Part shown: positions 42,922-52,528 of the stretch, piece after piece | How positions within the stretch are numbered: position 1 is the stretch's first letter | How the letters are laid out: the number at the start of each line of letters is the position of its first letter | Origin: JACQAP01 sp035275265 | GTDB lineage: Bacteria; Pseudomonadota; Gammaproteobacteria; Burkholderiales; JACQAP01 | Length of the DNA: 64,000 bases | Reading direction: 5' to 3' | Assembly (NCBI GenBank): GCA_035275265.1 | Contig: DATENC010000028.1 | Coordinates: forward strand, 105,625-169,624 | Program-made: the position numbers and the translations under genes | Notes under the pieces: generated by a model | Seen by the model: only the letters and a program-made list of their open reading frames with translations | Told to the model about the DNA's origin: nothing | Databases searched by the model: none

Positions 42922-43907
42922 TTGCGCAACACTACGACCACGGCATGTCCTCTCGCCGCGAATTCCGAAGGCAAGCACCGAAGGAACGGATGAAGGCCAA
43001 AGGCCAGAACCCGCCCGGCCACGGCGGCAACCAGATACTTGAGGCGCATGCCCCGAGAAAGATCGAGGATGAGGCCTTCGCTTCGGTGTCGACTACCGGC
43101 AAGTGACATCAAGGCTGTAGCGAGGAACCAGGCGTAGTGATAGGGAGCAACCGTTTCATGAACGATGTCTTCGATCCGGCAATCCAGAACACTTCCCAGG
43201 CTGAGGAGAGCCCGGTCGCTCCAGAGGGAGACGTGATGCGGAGGCATGTTCAGGACAAGATTTGGCGCCAACCGCAGAAAACTGTCCTGACTCGGGACCG
43301 AAAGCAGCAGGCGGCCGCCGGGTTTCAAGCATTGCATCGCTCGCTCCAGCAGGCCGCGCGGATCGGCCACATGCTCTAGCACCTGGAACGCGCAGACCGA
43401 ATCGTACTTCCCGCTGTTTGCCGCCGCATGCTGTTCCAGGGTCTCTCCGAGCATACGTACGCCCCGCGCCTGGGCCGATTTGACGGCATCGTCATTGAAT
43501 TCAAGTCCGACGTAGTCGACACCTTCCAGTTGGTTGCCGAAGCCGCCACCACCACCGCCCACCTCGAGGACGACGTCCCCCCGCCGGATGAACTTCCGGG
43601 CTATGCGAAACTCGGCCTTCTGGTCCATGTAATACCCGTCCAGCCTGGAGACCGCCCTGTAGAAAGCGACGTTCCCGCCGGCCGCAGGCGAGAAAAACCG
43701 GAGATCGCAGGTTTCACAGCGCATGAGCGCGATGGTTTCCATGGTCAGGCAGCTCGATACGTCCACCGCGTGCAATCGACGGTAGGCAGCGATCAGATCG
43801 GAGGTCGAAAAATTCTGGATGTGCTTTGTGGTCGAGGCTCCGCACAACAAGCAAGGCGGCGCGCGTTCGCCCGTAACCGGGGACGACACTGCGTCAGACG
43901 AACGCAC
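42918..43907 (-). CDS. Zinc-ribbon SAM-dependent methyltransferase
   Basis: About 329 aa; GTG 43907 is preferred, GTG 43889 is possible. N-terminal CLLCG and RCETCDLRFFSP make a four-Cys module as in many glycan methyltransferases. LEVGGGGGGFG is motif I, GLEFNDDA the acidic strand and AFQVLEHVAD the motif-IV region. It lies between a glycosyltransferase and another methyltransferase with overlapping ends, suggesting stepwise methylation during chain assembly. Confidence 0.75.
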   Translation of the reverse strand: MRSSDAVSSPVTGERAPPCLLCGASTTKHIQNFSTSDLIAAYRRLHAVDVSSCLTMETIALMRCETCDLRFFSPAAGGNVAFYRAVSRLDGYYMDQKAEFRIARKFIRRGDVVLEVGGGGGGFGNQLEGVDYVGLEFNDDAVKSAQARGVRMLGETLEQHAAANSGKYDSVCAFQVLEHVADPRGLLERAMQCLKPGGRLLLSVPSQDSFLRLAPNLVLNMPPHHVSLWSDRALLSLGSVLDCRIEDIVHETVAPYHYAWFLATALMSLAGSRHRSEGLILDLSRGMRLKYLVAAVAGRVLAFGLHPFLRCLPSEFAARGHAVVVVLRK

Positions 43908-44823
43908 GAAGCTGTTCCAGCACCCTCCGGGCAAGTCCGGAAAGCGTCCGGGTGCCGGAGAAGAACATTGCGTCCGTCAGGTCGTCTTGCTGCGGGTCGC
44001 GGGTGATGGACGGTGGATGTCGAAGGGGGAATTCCACTCCTGCGGCGGGAAGGTCGGCCAATGGACTACCCTTACGCTTGGTGTGCGTGGCATCGCGTCC
44101 GAAACCGACGTTACTGATCAGATTGGATTGCGGAATGACCGAAACGAGATCGTTCTTCCAGCAAGCGAATGTCCACTGGAAATCCCAAGTGTCGATCTGG
44201 CCGGCGTGTACCCTGTCGAAGCGGCGCTGCCAGTAAGCTGCTTGCCTGCTATCGCCAAGCGTCACGGGCAGCCACCGCGTTTCACGCAGTTTCGGCCATG
44301 AGCGCATTTCGACGTCGTAGTGCTGCCAGGCGCGGCGCCAGCTCGCCCAGCCCCAGATATGGGGATAGCGCGAAAAGTAATAGCTGTCGGTTGGGATGTC
44401 CCGGCGCTCCCAAAAATTGACTCCGCAGATCTGCGCCACGCGCGGTTCGTTTCTGTACCGTTTGAGCAGTTCGTCGGCGAAGCGAAAAAAATCAGGATGC
44501 GGGACACAGTCGTCCTCGAGGATAATTGCCTCGTCCGTTTGCGAAAACAGCCAGTCCAGCCCGGAAGACAGTCGGCGCTTGCAGCCGAGGTTCTGCTCTG
44601 AAAAATTGGTGATGAGTTCGCACGGCCAGTCCACACGCTGGACGATGTCCCGAACCACTTGGCAACGCCCCGCCTCATCGCTGCGTTCCGCTCGCGGTCC
44701 GTCAGCGATTACGAACAACTTGGCGGGCCGTGCGCGCGCCACCTCTGCGAAGACCCTCGCGGTCGTATCGGGGCGGTTGAAAACGATGAGCGCCACCGGC
44801 GCCCGGCGCGTCCACTCAAGCAT
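43894..44823 (-). CDS. HlpA-like GT-A glycosyltransferase
   Basis: 309 aa. APVALIVFNRPD opens the fold and ILEDDCVPHPDFF carries the EDD metal motif. WGWASWRRAWQHYD is a strong family marker of bacterial proteins related to GnT-I (alpha-1,3-mannosyl-glycoprotein GlcNAc transferase). The gene at 50230 is a paralogue with the same markers. Start overlaps the preceding stop by 8 bp. Confidence 0.75.
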   Translation of the reverse strand: MLEWTRRAPVALIVFNRPDTTARVFAEVARARPAKLFVIADGPRAERSDEAGRCQVVRDIVQRVDWPCELITNFSEQNLGCKRRLSSGLDWLFSQTDEAIILEDDCVPHPDFFRFADELLKRYRNEPRVAQICGVNFWERRDIPTDSYYFSRYPHIWGWASWRRAWQHYDVEMRSWPKLRETRWLPVTLGDSRQAAYWQRRFDRVHAGQIDTWDFQWTFACWKNDLVSVIPQSNLISNVGFGRDATHTKRKGSPLADLPAAGVEFPLRHPPSITRDPQQDDLTDAMFFSGTRTLSGLARRVLEQLRAFV

Positions 44824-45757
44824 TCACTATTTTCCGGAAGTAGGCGATAGTCTCCTTGAGCCCATCACGCAGTGAAACCGCCGGTTTCCAGCCGAGTTTG
44901 GCCGCTGCTAGGGATATGTCCGGCTGTCTCTGCCGGGGGTCGTCCTGCGGCAGAGGCGCGTGCACGATCCTGGAGCGGCTGCCCGTGAGTTCCAGAACCT
45001 GTTCAGCCAACTGGCGGATGGTGAATTCATCCGGATTTCCCAAGTTCACGGGACCCGTGAAGCCGGTCTCGGTGGCCATCATTCGCACCATGCCGTCGAC
45101 CATGTCATCCACATAGCAGAACGAGCGGCTCTGGTTGCCATCCCCGTAGAGGGTAATCTCGGCGCCCTTGAGGGCCTGGACGATGAAATTGCTGACCACC
45201 CGCCCGTCATTCGGGTGCATGCGCGGGCCGTAGGTGTTGAAAATCCTGACAACTTTGATATCGAGCTCGTGCTGTCGATGGTAGTCGAAGAAAAGAGTTT
45301 CCGCGCAGCGCTTGCCTTCGTCGTAACAACTGCGTATGCCGATTGGATTGACGCGCCCCCAGTAGTCCTCCGTTTGCGGATGAATCTCCGGATCGCCGTA
45401 GATCTCGCTGGTGGACGCCTGCAGGATTCTCGCCCGGGTACGCTTGGCCAGCCCAAGCATGTTGATCGCCCCGTGCACACTCGTCTTCGTGGTCTGGACC
45501 GGGTCGAACTGGTAGTGAATCGGCGAGGCCGGGCAGGCCAGGTTGTAGATCTGTCCCACCTCCACGTACAAAGGAAAAGTCACATCGTGCCGCAACAGCT
45601 CGAAACTACGGTTTTCGAGCAGGTGGGAGATGTTTCCGCGCGAGCCTGTGAAGAAGTTATCCACGCATAGCACGTCGAACCCCAGAGCGAGAAGCTTCTC
45701 GCAGAGGTGCGAACCCAGAAAACCTGCCCCGCCGGTCACAAGTACGGCTTCCTTCAT
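44816..45757 (-). CDS. UDP-glucuronate decarboxylase (UDP-xylose synthase)-like
   Basis: 313 aa from ATG 45757, preceded by GGAGGAG, the clearest RBS in this region. GGAGFLGSHL (9-18), HDVTFPLYVEV, LACPASPIHYQ, TSEIYGDPEIHPQ and SCYDEGKR (catalytic Tyr/Lys) are the diagnostic UXS string. It converts UDP-glucuronate to UDP-xylose. No classical UDP-glucose dehydrogenase with an intact Cys is in this window, so UDP-GlcA must come from elsewhere. Confidence 0.9.
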   Translation of the reverse strand: MKEAVLVTGGAGFLGSHLCEKLLALGFDVLCVDNFFTGSRGNISHLLENRSFELLRHDVTFPLYVEVGQIYNLACPASPIHYQFDPVQTTKTSVHGAINMLGLAKRTRARILQASTSEIYGDPEIHPQTEDYWGRVNPIGIRSCYDEGKRCAETLFFDYHRQHELDIKVVRIFNTYGPRMHPNDGRVVSNFIVQALKGAEITLYGDGNQSRSFCYVDDMVDGMVRMMATETGFTGPVNLGNPDEFTIRQLAEQVLELTGSRSRIVHAPLPQDDPRQRQPDISLAAAKLGWKPAVSLRDGLKETIAYFRKIVNA

Positions 45758-45931
45758 CTCTCCTCCAGAATTGCATTGCACTGCCGCCGTCCTCCGTGGC
45801 CTGCGGCCTCCGCCGCCGCTTCCACCGGTTCCATTCTCCCCGTAATATGGCGTCGAATTCGACGTCGGTCTCGCCACCGCTCCCGGAGTCGATGCAGGCA
45901 AACGGCTCCGATGCCAGATCTTCGCCTCGCA

Positions 45932-47116
45932 CTATCGACCAGCAGGTCGACCCTCCTCCAAGCATTCCATGACGTAGCTCTCAAAACGCCGGGCGAACTC
46001 GTTGCGCCGCGGGGCAAGTTGTCGACGAGCATCCTCGCCGAGCTGCTGCCTTGCCTCGGACCGCCCTGACTCCCACTCTCGCCGCATGACCTCGGCAGCC
46101 GCTTCGGCATCGTTCGGCGGAAAATACGCGCCTCCTGGTGGTTGCTGCTCGCGGTGAACCGCAATGTCTGAAACGATTACCGGGATGCCCAGCGATTTGG
46201 CCTCCTCCACTGTGGTGCTCCAACCCTCGAATCGCGATGGGTTGATCACCGCGACGGAATGCCACATGAGCGCCATTAAGTCGGCGTACGGAACCAAGCC
46301 CAACACCTTGAACCGTTCCGCAACGCCGATCTTTCCGGCGTGGCTCGTCAGGTTTCCGAAATGTTCGGGATGGCGGTCGTCCACCGGGCTTCCACTTGCA
46401 AGCACGACAACTGCCATTCCCTGACGCTGGAGTACGGAGAGCGCATCCACAATGACACGATGGTTCTTGTGGACCCAGAACTGGTTCGGAAGGAAGAAGT
46501 ACCGACCGGAAAAAGAATATTTGCGCTCGAGCATCTCGCGCGACGGTAACGTCTCTGGATCCGGCACGTTCGCGACGAACGGCAGAACCCGGCATCTCGG
46601 AATGGCTTCGGGACAAAATTCCGCCAGGTCCTTGCGGACGCTATCGCTGCTCACGATCACGCGCGAAGCGAAGCGGCAGAGCCTGGCGTAGTAATGGTCC
46701 CGTTGCCACCGTTCCCGCCCCGAGAAGTTTTGCGGCAGTCGCAAATGCTGGAAGTCGGGTATCCATGCAAGCACCGGGACCCGAGCGCCCGGCCCCAGAT
46801 GTCCCGAATGGGACAATGCATGGATGTCCATTGCAATCAGTTCGCGTTCCAACAGGCGGTCGCTATCGGTAACCACGGCGAGTATCTTCCGCGCAATCCA
46901 GCGCGGATTGTAACGTTGCAGCGACGCCGGAGATCGCCAGTCGGCCGACGGCAATTCGGCGAGCAGTGCCGGCCTCGATTGCGAACCGGTGAGGATGACC
47001 GGCCGAACCTTCTGTTCGGGCAGATCGGCCAACGCCGTCAACAGGTTGCGAAAATAACTGGAGCCACCCAACCAAACCTGGCCCGTGGCATTGAAAAAGA
47101 AGCCGACCCGGATCAC
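45932..47116 (-). CDS. GT4-family glycosyltransferase
   Basis: 394 aa. FFFNATGQVWLGGSSYFRNL is the N-terminal acceptor-domain loop. LPNQFWVHKNHRV, GLVPYADLMALM and PSRFEGWSTTVEEAKSLG (E-x7-E donor site) define a GT-B retaining enzyme of the GT4 mannosyl/galactosyltransferase group. ATGA overlap with the epimerase gene upstream. The 174 bp gap to the UXS gene shows no feature. Confidence 0.85.
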   Translation of the reverse strand: MIRVGFFFNATGQVWLGGSSYFRNLLTALADLPEQKVRPVILTGSQSRPALLAELPSADWRSPASLQRYNPRWIARKILAVVTDSDRLLERELIAMDIHALSHSGHLGPGARVPVLAWIPDFQHLRLPQNFSGRERWQRDHYYARLCRFASRVIVSSDSVRKDLAEFCPEAIPRCRVLPFVANVPDPETLPSREMLERKYSFSGRYFFLPNQFWVHKNHRVIVDALSVLQRQGMAVVVLASGSPVDDRHPEHFGNLTSHAGKIGVAERFKVLGLVPYADLMALMWHSVAVINPSRFEGWSTTVEEAKSLGIPVIVSDIAVHREQQPPGGAYFPPNDAEAAAEVMRREWESGRSEARQQLGEDARRQLAPRRNEFARRFESYVMECLEEGRPAGR

Positions 47117-48033
47117 AACGCCCCTTGCCGAAACCAGTCAAGATACTGGCCTACCCCGTCAGCCCAGCTTACGCGAGGATTCCAGCCCCACCGCTGTGCG
47201 GCCTGAATGTCCGCGAGATAGTGCTTCGGATCGCCGCTACGCCCGTCGCCGGTGAAAACGGGGTGATCCTTACGCCCGAGCAAACCGAATAGATGCGTCA
47301 ACAACTCAGACACCGACACTGCATGCCCGGTACCACCATTGACGACCGGGCAATTGCGGTCGGCGTGGCTGCCAGCGAGCTCGATCAATGCCACGGTGTC
47401 GTCGATATGCAGCCAGTCACGCGTCTCCGTACCGTCGCCCGAAAAACACGGCGGCTCGTTGCGTACCAGCCTGTCGCAGGCATCCCACAACAGTTGCTTG
47501 CGCAATCCGGGCCCGTATACCGAGAAAAACCGCACAACGGCGGTGGCAAGCCCGAATTCCTCCGAATACAACCGGCAAAGATTCTCCGCCATACGCTTGT
47601 GCTCGCCATAGGGAGAAACCGGTTGTAGCGTCGCGCTCTCCGCGATCGGAAGTGCGTGCGCGTTGCCGTAGACAGCGGCGCTGGAGGGCATGACCACCGC
47701 CGCCTCGCGGGCATGAATCCTGGCGAACTCCAGCACTGCCGCGGTCGTAGAAACCGTCCGCTGATAGTCTTGCAGCGGGCGCTCTATCGAGAATCCAACC
47801 GATGCGCCGCCGGCGCAATGCACGATGAGTTCCGGATCTCCCGCATAGGTAATGAGGCTTTCCAGCGTGATGTCGGCCGCGTGCCAACCGCTCAGGCCCC
47901 ACGCCCGGCACTGCGCGTGATCCCACCCGCCGTGGCCGATGCCTACGACCCTATGTCCCTGTTGTGCGAAGTGTCGTCCGACATGGCGGCCGATAAATCC
48001 GTAAGCTCCGGTGACAACGACCCGCTTAACCAT
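47113..48033 (-). CDS. Extended SDR: NAD-dependent epimerase/dehydratase
   Basis: 306 aa. TGAYGFIGRHV is the cofactor loop. PSSAAVYGNAH and SPYGEHKRMAE supply the catalytic Ser and Y-x3-K. RDWLHIDD is the substrate loop. It belongs to the RmlD/GalE-like sugar epimerase group; the exact reaction is unclear. Its end overlaps the GT4 gene, hinting that it makes that enzyme's donor. Confidence 0.8.
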   Translation of the reverse strand: MVKRVVVTGAYGFIGRHVGRHFAQQGHRVVGIGHGGWDHAQCRAWGLSGWHAADITLESLITYAGDPELIVHCAGGASVGFSIERPLQDYQRTVSTTAAVLEFARIHAREAAVVMPSSAAVYGNAHALPIAESATLQPVSPYGEHKRMAENLCRLYSEEFGLATAVVRFFSVYGPGLRKQLLWDACDRLVRNEPPCFSGDGTETRDWLHIDDTVALIELAGSHADRNCPVVNGGTGHAVSVSELLTHLFGLLGRKDHPVFTGDGRSGDPKHYLADIQAAQRWGWNPRVSWADGVGQYLDWFRQGAL

Positions 48034-48847
48034 TGACTCTTTTCACTCCGACAAAACTGTATAGCCTCCCGGGATCATTGAGCAGACCGCCGATCCACGC
48101 GAGCGCGAAATCCGGGATCGCCGCAGGAAGCGGGAACAACAAGCGGCGCGCAAGCCGCTGCTTCACGCCCATCAAGGTTTCCGGGTAGAGATTGATCTCG
48201 GACTGCAGAGGATTGAGCACGCGCTCCAACTGTATGCCGCCGGCAACGATCGCCGAGCGGTAGTCGTCCAACAGGTATGCGTTCTCGCCACCATAAAGAT
48301 GGTGGAGCGGATGGTGCTTCAAGAATACGGGCAGGTCCTCCCTGCGGGATATCACATGTTCGCGTGTCGCAATAAAGCGGCCGCCCTCGCGCAGTACGCG
48401 CCCTATTTCCCTGCATAGCTGCCGAAGATCGCGCGCGTGGTGCAGAGACTGGCGACAGTAAACCAGGTCGAAGGCTGCGTCGGGAAACGGCAGCCGCTCA
48501 CCCCGTTCCTGCACAACCTTGAAATCGAGCGTCGCCTCGCGTCCGAGTGACCTGATGGCTTCCGCTCCCACCACCGCACTTGGATCGGGTTCCAAAGCCG
48601 TGACCTGCCAGCTTTCCCGCGCAAGGGCAAAGCTGGAAATGCCGCGGCCGGCCCCGACATCCAGTGCGCGGCCCGGCTGCCGCGGCAGCAGTTTGCGCAC
48701 CGCACGCCATTCCCCGCACTCCTGAAAGCGGCGCGCCGCATCGATCAGCGGATCGTCATAGAAACACGCTCGTACCAGTTCTGCCTGGTCCGGCTGGTCA
48801 CGCAGCCACAGCACGGCCTGTTCCCAGTTCATCCCGTCACCGCTCAT
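48026..48847 (-). CDS. Class I SAM-dependent methyltransferase
   Basis: 273 aa from ATG 48847, with GGAG close upstream; ATG 48832 is an alternative. ALDVGAGRGIS is motif I, ALEPDPSA the acidic strand, and CRQSLHHARD the motif-IV region. A conserved TREHVISRREDLPVFLKHHP stretch follows. The end overlaps the epimerase start. Likely acts on the growing glycan or its carrier. Confidence 0.75.
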   Translation of the reverse strand: MSGDGMNWEQAVLWLRDQPDQAELVRACFYDDPLIDAARRFQECGEWRAVRKLLPRQPGRALDVGAGRGISSFALARESWQVTALEPDPSAVVGAEAIRSLGREATLDFKVVQERGERLPFPDAAFDLVYCRQSLHHARDLRQLCREIGRVLREGGRFIATREHVISRREDLPVFLKHHPLHHLYGGENAYLLDDYRSAIVAGGIQLERVLNPLQSEINLYPETLMGVKQRLARRLLFPLPAAIPDFALAWIGGLLNDPGRLYSFVGVKRVNG

Positions 48848-49403
48848 GTGACTCCAGTTCCCGGATCCGGCGTGCCGGATTTCCAGCAACCAGGGTCCAT
48901 GGCGGAACACTTTCCGTTACCACGCTGCCCGCGCCGACGATTGCCCCCTGCCCCAAGGAAACCCCTCGCAGCACAATCGACATGCACCCAATCCAGACAT
49001 CGTCGCCGATATCGACAGCGCGCTCTCCGAGATCAATTCGGTCCGCATGGCCCGCAGCGATAATGCGCTTAAAGTGCTCGTGTCTCGCCTGGGCGCCGAT
49101 CGGATGCGTCAGACTGTCCAGAATCGTCACGTTGTGCGCGACCAGAACCCGATTGCCGATGCGGATGCTTCGTGCAGACCAGATTCTGGTCGATTCTCCG
49201 ATGTAGCAATACTCCCCGATGCTGATCGCGCCGCCATGAGCAAACGTAAGGAGCTCGCCCCTTATGTGCGTGAACCGCCCTATGCTGATTGCGCTCCGGA
49301 TCCCCGTGTGGTTAAAGATCCTCGCGGTATCATGGATTACTGCGTCCGGTGCCATCGAGTACTGGCGCCGGCCAAGCAATCGCTTGACAATGTGTCCGAT
49401 CAC
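48837..49403 (-). CDS. Left-handed beta-helix (hexapeptide) acyltransferase
   Basis: 188 aa from GTG 49403 (GTGA overlap). Repeating hexapeptides (for example ISIGRF, ISIGEYCYIGE, IRIGNRVLVAHNV, VDIGDDVWIGC, VSLGQGAIVGAGSVV) form the beta-helix, closed by the usual TLVAGNPAR. These enzymes O-acetylate sugars from acetyl-CoA. Close to the WcaF/maltose-acetyltransferase group; the acceptor sugar is unknown. Confidence 0.85.
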   Translation of the reverse strand: MIGHIVKRLLGRRQYSMAPDAVIHDTARIFNHTGIRSAISIGRFTHIRGELLTFAHGGAISIGEYCYIGESTRIWSARSIRIGNRVLVAHNVTILDSLTHPIGAQARHEHFKRIIAAGHADRIDLGERAVDIGDDVWIGCMSIVLRGVSLGQGAIVGAGSVVTESVPPWTLVAGNPARRIRELESHER

Positions 49404-50227
49404 TTCACCAGTTCCAAGCACACGACCGCACGAGAGGCGGCGGCAAAATCCGCATCGTAGTTTTTGCTTTCATGAATATCGAAGTACGTGGATTCCCCGG
49501 ATGTCCTTCGATCGGAAGGCACCCATCCGGATTCGGTATAGCGGAAGTGCGTTTCCGTACTCCGGGCCGGCCCGAATGCTTCGATCAGGCGGTCCACCAT
49601 GGCGGCATCGAAAATCTGGAACCAGCCATGGTCCCGGTGTTTGCCGAACGGCACGCTGAGATAGAGCGTGCCCCCCGTCTTCAATAGCCGTCGAAACTCT
49701 GTCGTCGCCTGAAGGTGCGCCAATTTGTCGCTTTCGCGCTTTCCGGCATCCGAGGTGTAAAGCATCGTGTTGTCCATGCCAATGTGCTCGATCGTCGAAA
49801 GACTAACGACCCAATCAAAGTTCCCGTCGCGGAAGCATGAGTCCCTCAGATCTTCGTAGACATACGACACACCGTATCTACAGAAACACTCGGCCTCCGG
49901 GGCAAGCGTGGATATGAATATTCGCTTGGAGGCGAGGCCCGGGTTCTTCAACAGGAATTCGTGGTTTAGTATCGACCCAGCATCAAGTAGCGTTCCAGCA
50001 TGGGGCGGCAGCCTCGATAGAAACCATGGGTACTCCACGATGCGCTCGTCCAGCCTGAATCCATAGCCGGGCGGTAGGTTCTTTGAATCGAATCTGTTCA
50101 GATCGATGCTCTGTGTAATTTTCCTGCGTTTGTAGGCCGCATAACCAAACGACCAGGGGCGCATTCCGGTCACATGAAAAATTATCGGCCCTGTGGTGTC
50201 GTAAATCCGTTTCAACAACCTTCTCAT
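49400..50227 (-). CDS. SAM-dependent methyltransferase-like protein
   Basis: 275 aa from ATG 50227, three bases beyond the preceding stop. TLLDAGSILNHEFL replaces the usual GxGxG loop (D-A-G-S), and DWVVSLSTIEHIGMDN is a strong motif-IV/acidic strand. GGTLYLSVPFG follows. This variant occurs in polysaccharide-cluster methyltransferases. A DLRDSCF stretch probably lines the SAM adenine. Coupled to the acyltransferase. Confidence 0.7.
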   Translation of the reverse strand: MRRLLKRIYDTTGPIIFHVTGMRPWSFGYAAYKRRKITQSIDLNRFDSKNLPPGYGFRLDERIVEYPWFLSRLPPHAGTLLDAGSILNHEFLLKNPGLASKRIFISTLAPEAECFCRYGVSYVYEDLRDSCFRDGNFDWVVSLSTIEHIGMDNTMLYTSDAGKRESDKLAHLQATTEFRRLLKTGGTLYLSVPFGKHRDHGWFQIFDAAMVDRLIEAFGPARSTETHFRYTESGWVPSDRRTSGESTYFDIHESKNYDADFAAASRAVVCLELVK

Positions 50228-50229
50228 CG

Positions 50230-51171
50230 CTAGTCCAGGTTCCGGCCTCGAAGCATTCTTATTGCTTTGGTCACTACACCCCGCAGTGAATCGCCGGCTC
50301 TTCGACGCTGACTTGGCATGGCTGCGAGAACTTTTTTCCATTGCGGATGCTGATGCACCCTTGCGGGAAACCTCTCTACGCAGAAATCAGGTTGCAGGGG
50401 CCGCTGTTCGACGTCCGCGACAACGCAGTGCGTACCGCTACCGTCAAAACCGATATTCCGCACCAGCGTCCTCGCCGGATACAGTGTCAGGCCGCCCCGA
50501 ATGAATACGCTCAAATACCAGCGGATAGCCCAAGAGTCGATGCTGCCGCGCCGCTGCCGCTCCAACATATCGAAGTAACCGTATGCACCACCGAGATCAA
50601 AACTATCGCGCAAATGCCTGTCCCCAACCAGCGCATCGAAACCCCGCATGTCGGGGTCAAAGTGCTGCCAGGCCCTTTCCCACGTAGCCCATCCCCAGGA
50701 CGTCGTAAATGGCATGAAGAAAGCGTCGGTTTCGGCAGCCACATCGATTGGAAACATGTAGCCGGAGACTTGCATCGCCGAATCGTCATCCTGATATCTC
50801 TCCAAGGCCCTGTTCATGTACTTCAGGAAATGCGGCGACAATACGAGGTCGTCTTCGAGCACAACGACGCTGCCAAATTCCCTGGTCAAACGGGTCGTTC
50901 CGTCGATGATCGAATTCGCCAGCCCCTGATTGGTCGCGCCCTCTATCACGGTGACCGATCGGAATCCCGATACCTTTCTGACGTAACGCTTCACCGCCGC
51001 CACGGCAGGTTCCTGAGCAGGGCTTCTTGGTCCATCCGAAAAGATGTAAAGATCGCTTGCAGCCGCCAGCTCGTTGGCTAGCAGGGATTCCACTGTGCGC
51101 CGAATATGCGCCGGACGGTTGTAGGCAAACAGGGCGATCGGGGCAGCAGGCATGAACTTATGGACGCGCAT
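50230..51171 (-). CDS. HlpA-like GT-A glycosyltransferase
   Basis: 313 aa, ATG 51171 (ATG 51153 also possible). IALFAYNRPAHI, VVLEDDLVLSPHFL and WGWATWERAWQHFD match the family of the gene at 43894, so these are two paralogues. It transfers a sugar of unknown type. It lies between a methyltransferase and the zinc-ribbon/GT61-like gene. Confidence 0.75.
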   Translation of the reverse strand: MRVHKFMPAAPIALFAYNRPAHIRRTVESLLANELAAASDLYIFSDGPRSPAQEPAVAAVKRYVRKVSGFRSVTVIEGATNQGLANSIIDGTTRLTREFGSVVVLEDDLVLSPHFLKYMNRALERYQDDDSAMQVSGYMFPIDVAAETDAFFMPFTTSWGWATWERAWQHFDPDMRGFDALVGDRHLRDSFDLGGAYGYFDMLERQRRGSIDSWAIRWYLSVFIRGGLTLYPARTLVRNIGFDGSGTHCVVADVEQRPLQPDFCVERFPARVHQHPQWKKVLAAMPSQRRRAGDSLRGVVTKAIRMLRGRNLD

Positions 51172-51292
51172 TCATCGCGTCAGCTATGCGGAAGCGAACA
51201 CGACGCGGCCAGCGTCACACCTTGCGCCAGATCCGCCGGACTGAATAACCTCATAAGGATGTGGAACCCCGTCTTCCGGTCATGCCCCACCC

Positions 51293-52528
51293 TCAGTTCG
51301 AGAACTCTTGTCTTTCGGAGACAAATCGCCCCGCCACCCAATCGAAACTGCCTATCATCGATACGATCATGTCTGCCACCTCTTGCGGAGATATGGAAAT
51401 GGGAGCAAACCGGTATCTATACGCGCTTATGCGCTGGTCTCCGGAAAAATCCTCCGGTGATAACAAGATATCCTGAGCAATATTGGACCACCTCGCTGCG
51501 GGCATCAGGTCGATGCACATGCCCGCGTGTCCGGACGGCAGGAGCAAGTTTGAACCATGGACACCGATAACCACCCTGCTTTCCGAGTATATCCGGCAAT
51601 GAGCGCGTTCTGCCTGCGTGTCCCCGAGGCGGTCCACCCGACAGTCCTCGATCCAAGACGGAAAATTTCCCTGGCGCCCCAACCCCGCAACGGTGAGTTT
51701 GGCCCGGGGAATAGCCCTTCTGACGCGGCCAAGGAGAATGCGGATCTTGAGCCGTTGCATGGCAAGCAAGAGCGAATGCAACCACGCGCGTCTGGCAACA
51801 CGCGTCCAAAGATTCTCGGGCAGCCATAGTCTGTCCGCCCTCCATACGAATGTGACTCGAAAGTCTCTTGCCGAGAGGTCATGCCTCGGCACACGCGTGA
51901 AATCTTCCAATCGGAAATCCGATGGATGCGAAAATGCGCGGCTGACCTCGACGTGTTCAAATCGCTCGAGTTCCTTATCTATTTTCCGATGCAGCTCCGG
52001 GAAGTAGCCTTTGGCGCGGGCCAGCGGTAAATCGACCGTCCAGACTTCGGCTACTCCCTCGGGAACCAGCCAGCGCATGAATGACGGCACCAGAACGACA
52101 AGATCCGGGCCTCGATTATGAAGATGATGTGTCGCGTTCAGCAATTTCAGCAGGCTGTGGCCGTACAGGAAATCAATGCAGTTGAGAACGACGACCCGGG
52201 CCGCCGCTTTCCGGATTTCGACCTTGAAGTCTATCGGCGAATTGTCGGGTTGCTGAAGAGAACTACGAAGAGGCTCGCCAAACCAGGCTCGGCTCCCTTC
52301 GTGACCGGTCATCGCTCCGGTCGCAAGATCGACTCGAACCTGGGCGGATATGGCATGCCCGACCGACAGATCCTCGATGAACGCGGTGCCACACGCACTG
52401 CATTCGAAGCGCGCGCAAACATGAATCCCCTGCCACAAGACGCTCCCGGCGTGGATTCGCGTTCCGCAACGGTGGCAGTCAGCGTCCGCATCCAGGCGGG
52501 GCTTAATCTGAATTGACGAGACGTTCAT
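51293..52528 (-). CDS. Zinc-ribbon protein with GT61-like C-terminal half
   Basis: 411 aa from ATG 52528. Near residues 19-48, CHRCG...C...CSACG makes a possible zinc ribbon. The C-terminal VVIGVHGSNLLLP followed by IDLMP is the donor-site region of GT61/DUF563-like glycosyltransferases (VGxHGAxL-N). The middle (about 110-250) has no recognised domain. The combination is unusual. Start overlaps the FkbM gene by 26 bp. No terminator or second gene is seen in the 121 bp to its left. Confidence 0.6.
   Translation of the reverse strand: MNVSSIQIKPRLDADADCHRCGTRIHAGSVLWQGIHVCARFECSACGTAFIEDLSVGHAISAQVRVDLATGAMTGHEGSRAWFGEPLRSSLQQPDNSPIDFKVEIRKAAARVVVLNCIDFLYGHSLLKLLNATHHLHNRGPDLVVLVPSFMRWLVPEGVAEVWTVDLPLARAKGYFPELHRKIDKELERFEHVEVSRAFSHPSDFRLEDFTRVPRHDLSARDFRVTFVWRADRLWLPENLWTRVARRAWLHSLLLAMQRLKIRILLGRVRRAIPRAKLTVAGLGRQGNFPSWIEDCRVDRLGDTQAERAHCRIYSESRVVIGVHGSNLLLPSGHAGMCIDLMPAARWSNIAQDILLSPEDFSGDQRISAYRYRFAPISISPQEVADMIVSMIGSFDWVAGRFVSERQEFSN

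Noticed and set aside
45758..45901. N-terminal extension of the UXS gene
   Set aside because: Low-complexity Gly/Arg sequence upstream of a strong GGAGGAG and ATG 45757.
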